From Blastocatellia bacterium (GTDB taxonomy: Bacteria; Acidobacteriota; Blastocatellia; HR10; J050), in NCBI GenBank assembly GCA_025054955.1, contig JANWZE010000045.1, positions 1 through 35,415 of the forward strand: 35,415 nt of DNA, written 5' to 3'. The notes beneath the pieces are model-generated. The model ran no database searches, was not told where the DNA came from, and saw only the letters and a program-made list of their open reading frames with translations. Below are positions 33,015 to 35,415 of this stretch, in pieces. A program made the translations under genes and the position numbers. Numbering within the stretch: the stretch's first letter is position 1; each line of letters begins with the position of its first letter.

Positions 33015-33497
33015 TCATTCACTTTCAGCCACACGTTCTAACTCTCGAAATGCTGCAGCCCATGCCTTCTCTTGCCAGGCCCGCGCTTCTTCCCACTCAG
33101 GGCTGCTGCGCCAACCGGAGTGAACCAAGTGAATACGCGCCCCTGTACCCTCCGGAACAACAATGACAACAACATGGGTCAGTGGATCCGCCGCGTTCGC
33201 GAAGGACTTGAACTGCTGGGGACTCCGCCACTGAAACGCCAGCACCTGCCCAGGCGTGATCGCTGTTATCCGACACCCGATTGTGCTGTTGTTTTCGCGA
33301 TCGTCAGGTTGCCAAAACAGTTCGTACTTGCCACCGACACGCGGTTCAACGTCAGCTACTACAGTAAGCCACTGCTGCAGGAGCGCGTTCGATGTGAAGT
33401 ACCTGAACGCTTCATCCGGCGATTTGGGAACAAAGACTGACAAATGAATGACCTTGTCAGGCACTGGTGCGACTGGTGAGCGAGCCATCGTCATCAT
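33015..33497 (-). CDS. SRPBCC/AHSA1-domain protein
   Basis: 160 residues from ATG 33497 (MMTMARSPVAPVPDKVIHLSVFVPKSPDEAFRYFTSNALLQQWLTVVADVEPRVGGKYELFWQPDD), which has GGAGGAG just upstream. ITPGQVLAFQWRSPQQF, THVVVIVVPEGTGARIHLVHSGW and WEEARAWQEKAWAAAFRELERV complete the AHSA1 (activator of Hsp90 ATPase-like) fold used by many small ligand-binding or stress proteins. The open frame extends upstream through a hydrophobic stretch (CGGCILLMFVFAGLAADGG) into attC-like DNA; a GTG/TTG start giving a signal peptide is possible but the SD argues for 33497. No substrate can be inferred. Confidence 0.8.
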   Translation of the reverse strand: MMTMARSPVAPVPDKVIHLSVFVPKSPDEAFRYFTSNALLQQWLTVVADVEPRVGGKYELFWQPDDRENNSTIGCRITAITPGQVLAFQWRSPQQFKSFANAADPLTHVVVIVVPEGTGARIHLVHSGWRSSPEWEEARAWQEKAWAAAFRELERVAESE

Positions 33498-33612
33498 TTC
33501 TCCTCCATCAGCGGCTAGACCCGCGAAAACGAACATCAACAAGATGCAGCCGCCACAAAGTGCGTAACTTTGTAACTCCTTTACCTGTGCTGCGGGTTGC
33601 GTAGGGCCTTGC

Positions 33613-33683
33613 AGCTCGCGCATCAGCCGCACACGGAGCGAGCGAAGCGAGCGGAGCGTGTCGGCTCGATGCGCTTGTTAGCC
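33613..33683 (-). other. Degenerate attC-like integron recombination site
   Basis: GTTAGCC at 33677-33683 bounds an imperfect palindrome: GCGCATC-AGCCG-ACAC on the left matches GTGTCGGCTCGATGCGC on the right, with a purine-rich GAGCGAGCGAAGCGAGCGGAG centre and one extrahelical base on the right arm. The outer AAC partner on the left is lost, so the site looks eroded or one-sided. It lies 13 bases after the broken endonuclease III-like gene, where a cassette attC should be. Confidence 0.55.
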
Positions 33684-33695
33684 TGCCGTCCAATA

Positions 33696-34468
33696 TCACA
33701 AAGCGGTTTCGCCTATTGTTCTCTTCGCAGTTGGACAATGCCGTTGCATATAGCATTTTCCGCAATTTGGCATACGAGGACGACACCACTCCCGTCCAAT
33801 CTCCCACGCAGCCAAATCAAAAATGCCATGGTATTCAGGGTTCAATTCTCGGGCTGTGTAGATGATTTCTTCGTTTGACGCACCTTTACGGATAAGACCA
33901 AGGCGTTCAAAAACGCGACGAACTTATACATCAGCCCAAATGTCAATCGTGAATTTATCGCTGACCTGTACTTTGAAATCACGGACAAGGATGTTGGCAG
34001 CCATTGTAGCAATCTTCGGGCCTGCTCCGTGAAACTCCAAAAAACCTCTTACAATAGTTGCGCTGCTGGGTTGACCTTGCCAGATTCGAGCCGCATCTCC
34101 TGAATACTGCTCTCGAATGTGCTGAATGGCTGAATAGAAGATACCCGCCATCGCCTCTTTCAGTCTATGAAGTGGTGAACCTTGGATGAATAGCGAGGTA
34201 ACCTTCCCCTGCGAAAGAGATGCCAGATCATCAAATTCAAACGAGCCTAGCCTTTCTTTGAAGCGATAGGGCACTGACCAACACTTTTCTGCTTGCCATT
34301 GCCTATCCATCAAGCAAGCGGTAAAAAAGCGTGCGGATAATGTTCAATGTCATTCAAAAGAGCATCGGCAACTGAATCACCAGTGAACAGATTAGTCTCG
34401 CGAGGTTGCGACAGTAGTTCTTCGCTACGCTTTTTGAGAATGCCATGAATGGCTTTTGCGCTCATCAT
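33696..34468 (-). pseudogene. Endonuclease III-like HhH-GPD DNA glycosylase, frameshifted and stopped
   Basis: From ATG 34468: MSAKAIHGILKKRSEELL...ALLNDIEHYPHAF, then a frameshift at a run of six A (34323-34328, plus strand). One added base restores FTACLMDRQWQAEKCWSVPYRFKERLGSF...GFLEFHGAGPKIATMAANILVRDFKVQVSDKFTIDIWADV, with the helix-hairpin-helix FHGAGPKIATMAA and catalytic-region Asp. A TAA (33926-33924) then interrupts, but the same frame continues VRRVFERLGLIRKGASNEEIIYTARELNPEYHGIFDLAAWEIGREWC, and the C-x6-C-x2-C-x5-C iron-sulfur motif of endonuclease III. Corrected, it would be 257 residues. It is the only gene in its cassette. Confidence 0.75.
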
Positions 34469-34502
34469 CAAAAAGAGGCTGAAGTGACCTGCCCCGTAGG
34501 CA

Positions 34503-34579
34503 CGCTAACGGCCTAGGCTTAACCTGCGGTGAGCCGAGCACAGCGAGGCGAAGCAGTCAGGTGCAAGCGCTTGTTAGCC
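34503..34579 (-). other. attC-like integron recombination site
   Basis: Outer core sites CGCTAAC (34503-34509) and GTTAGCC (34573-34579) flank inner arms AACCTGC (34521-34527) and GCAGTCAGGT, with a GGTGAGCCGAGCACAGCGAGGCG centre. The AAC...GTT cores and two-box palindrome are the attC hallmark; the outer heptamers deviate by one base from RYYYAAC/GTTRRRY. It lies 16 bases after the antitoxin stop. Confidence 0.7.
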
Positions 34580-34595
34580 CGCCGCTTCTCCCAAA

Positions 34596-34838
34596 TTATG
34601 CAAACTCCGCAATGGCTACTTGTCGCTTCCTTGCAAGACTGTGACGATGTAGTTTGATACGCTCAATCCCATGCAGCGTTTCTGCCGTGAAATAACTCTC
34701 GCCACAATGCGGACAAGCGACCAAGGGAATATTTTCGATCACAAGCAGATCATCACCCTTGCCATAACTACGAGTGACATATCGAATGCGTGCGCCCTCT
34801 TTTCCACAAATTTCACAAATCATAGTGTTCACCTTCAT
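34596..34838 (-). CDS. MqsA/YgiT-type zinc-finger antitoxin
   Basis: 80 residues. MICEICGKEG and LVACPHCGESYFTAETLHGIERIKLHR show the paired CxxC zinc ligands and the YFTAE motif of YgiT-type (TIGR03831) antitoxins. The start overlaps the toxin stop by ATGA (34838-34835); ATG 34823 with GGTG upstream is the alternative. It lacks the long C-terminal DNA-binding domain of E. coli MqsA, as most cassette-borne forms do. Inferred role: neutralises the preceding DUF4258 toxin. Confidence 0.85.
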   Translation of the reverse strand: MKVNTMICEICGKEGARIRYVTRSYGKGDDLLVIENIPLVACPHCGESYFTAETLHGIERIKLHRHSLARKRQVAIAEFA

Positions 34839-35116
34839 AAACGATACACCGTGATAATCACCAATTTGCCTCTCGGACTAATTTTTATCACCGCAACCAT
34901 CTCATCGCCTGAAACCGTCTGCCCTTTGACCAGATACTTCCATTCACCGCTGGCTATATCTTTCTGACGTTCGAAAATCTCGCCTGTGAGCAGGCACCTT
35001 TCCACATCGAAGATGCTCAATCCATCATCGCTCATTTCTTCTTCCGCGTGCAGGGTCATCACATATTGGCGGCGGCGAACCCTGTCGCGGATTTTGTTCA
35101 AGATGCGTTGCAACAC
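34835..35116 (-). CDS. DUF4258 toxin
   Basis: 93 residues from GTG 35116 with AGGAG upstream. YVMTLHAEEEMSDDGLSIFDVERCLLTGEIFERQKDIASGEWKYLVKGQTVSGDEMVAVIKISPRGKLVIITVYRL follows the DUF4258 pattern: H..EEM..DGLSI.DV...L..GEI.E...., then a strand-rich end, close to RelE/MqsR-like folds. It is translationally coupled by ATGA to the YgiT-type gene. DUF4258-MqsA pairs are known toxin-antitoxin modules and are common integron cassette cargo. Confidence 0.85.
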   Translation of the reverse strand: MLQRILNKIRDRVRRRQYVMTLHAEEEMSDDGLSIFDVERCLLTGEIFERQKDIASGEWKYLVKGQTVSGDEMVAVIKISPRGKLVIITVYRL

Positions 35117-35168
35117 AGCCTGCTCCTATCGTTGCACGAGAATTGTAACAGACTGCGCAAGACACGGG

Positions 35169-35231
35169 GGCTAACGACTCCGGTTCAGCGGCGGGCCACG
35201 CAGCGCCGGCCGCTGCAACCGACGGTTAGCC
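35169..35231 (-). other. attC-like integron recombination site, well preserved
   Basis: GGCTAAC (35169-35175) pairs with GTTAGCC (35225-35231). Inner arms GGTTCAGCGGC (35182-35192) and GCCGCTGCAACC pair with one extrahelical base on the right arm, around a short GC-rich centre. Two nested complementary boxes with spacer loops and an unpaired base are what integron integrase recognises. The unpaired base orients the site on the minus strand, in line with the cassette genes. The window-edge gene ends exactly at its border. Confidence 0.78.
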
Positions 35232-35415
35232 TATCGTTCCTCTCCCATCGCTTCTTTTATCGTGTGGCAAGCCACATCACCACGGGTGATCAACTGTGCC
35301 TGAAATGCAAGCACCTTCAAAATAATGTCATCCTTTATCTCGTCACGTTTCCTCGCAATCAGCTCCTTAGCTTCAGAGAATCTGCCAGCACGACGCAGCA
35401 GGTCTACTAAGATAG
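35231..35415 (-). CDS. C-terminal part of a cassette gene, cut by the window edge
   Basis: 60 residues: ILVDLLRRAGRFSEAKELIARKRDEIKDDIILKVLAFQAQLITRGDVACHTIKEAMGEER, ending at TAG 35231-35233 inside the attC boundary. The helical, TPR-like LLRRAGRFSEA...KVLAFQ..LI..GDVACHTI pattern is seen at the C-terminus of a family of uncharacterised zinc-ribbon proteins; the N-terminus is outside the window. Confidence 0.55.
   Translation of the reverse strand, partial: ILVDLLRRAGRFSEAKELIARKRDEIKDDIILKVLAFQAQLITRGDVACHTIKEAMGEER

Overview
This is a moderately GC-rich bacterial chromosome segment. It most resembles Acidobacteriota (Blastocatellia-like). That inference rests on an ECF sigma factor next to a kinase-TPR protein whose N-terminus (MTPDRWQQIQDVFYATLE) is typical of that phylum, on many exported proteins without close relatives, and on abundant intergenic repeats. 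No rRNA, tRNA, CRISPR array, transposase or integrase was found.

Layout. 0.1-9.3 kb is largely a cell-wall and amino-sugar recycling neighbourhood: an exported GHL10-type hydrolase, exported NagZ, MurQ, a sodium:solute symporter, an RluD-family pseudouridine synthase, a small exported protein and NagA. 9.3-13.75 kb is housekeeping: RecQ, an IscU-like scaffold and IscS cysteine desulfurase read convergently to recQ, and a divergent SAM hydrolase (DUF62). A decayed DUF5615 toxin follows. 14.3-18.05 kb is a minus-strand operon of ECF sigma factor, four-helix-bundle protein and Ser/Thr kinase-TPR protein. The four-helix gene looks like an inserted cassette, and the kinase frame contains a low-complexity insert. 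18.1-19.1 kb is repeat-rich and gene-free. 19.07-22.6 kb holds five plus-strand genes with strong Shine-Dalgarno (SD) sites; they include an exported Ig-like protein, two small cytoplasmic proteins, a small exported protein and a fibre-like exported protein. No function is known for this set. 22.7-33.5 kb is accessory DNA: broken small genes, a DUF2283/toxin pair, a putative exported metalloprotease, a cysteine desulfurase fragment, a ClpP-fold membrane protease, a beta-lactamase-type hydrolase, a dienelactone hydrolase, a two-gene membrane/exported pair and an SRPBCC protein.

Two observations stand out. First, about fourteen copies of a two-hairpin repeat occur on both strands. The conserved core is GAAACGATGAAAA, flanked by a first hairpin whose stem changes sequence but stays paired and by a second hairpin that is sometimes wholly replaced. 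Six copies end in the SD sequence of a gene (starts 170, 7709, 24139, 27542, 29528, 30901), and all six genes encode exported or membrane-anchored proteins. The element's own 5' end usually looks like an SD followed by ATG, so tandem copies join SD to SD. Second, the right end (about 33.6 kb to the edge) looks like an integron gene-cassette array without integrase: attC-like palindromes at 35169-35231 and 34503-34579 and a degenerate one near 33613-33683 separate minus-strand cassettes. These carry a toxin-antitoxin pair, a broken endonuclease III-like gene and a partial gene at the edge.

The accessory part is decaying. Four small genes carry premature stops or frameshifts, and a 104-bp MITE-like element occurs twice. 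Family assignments come from motif recognition by eye; no database search was run.
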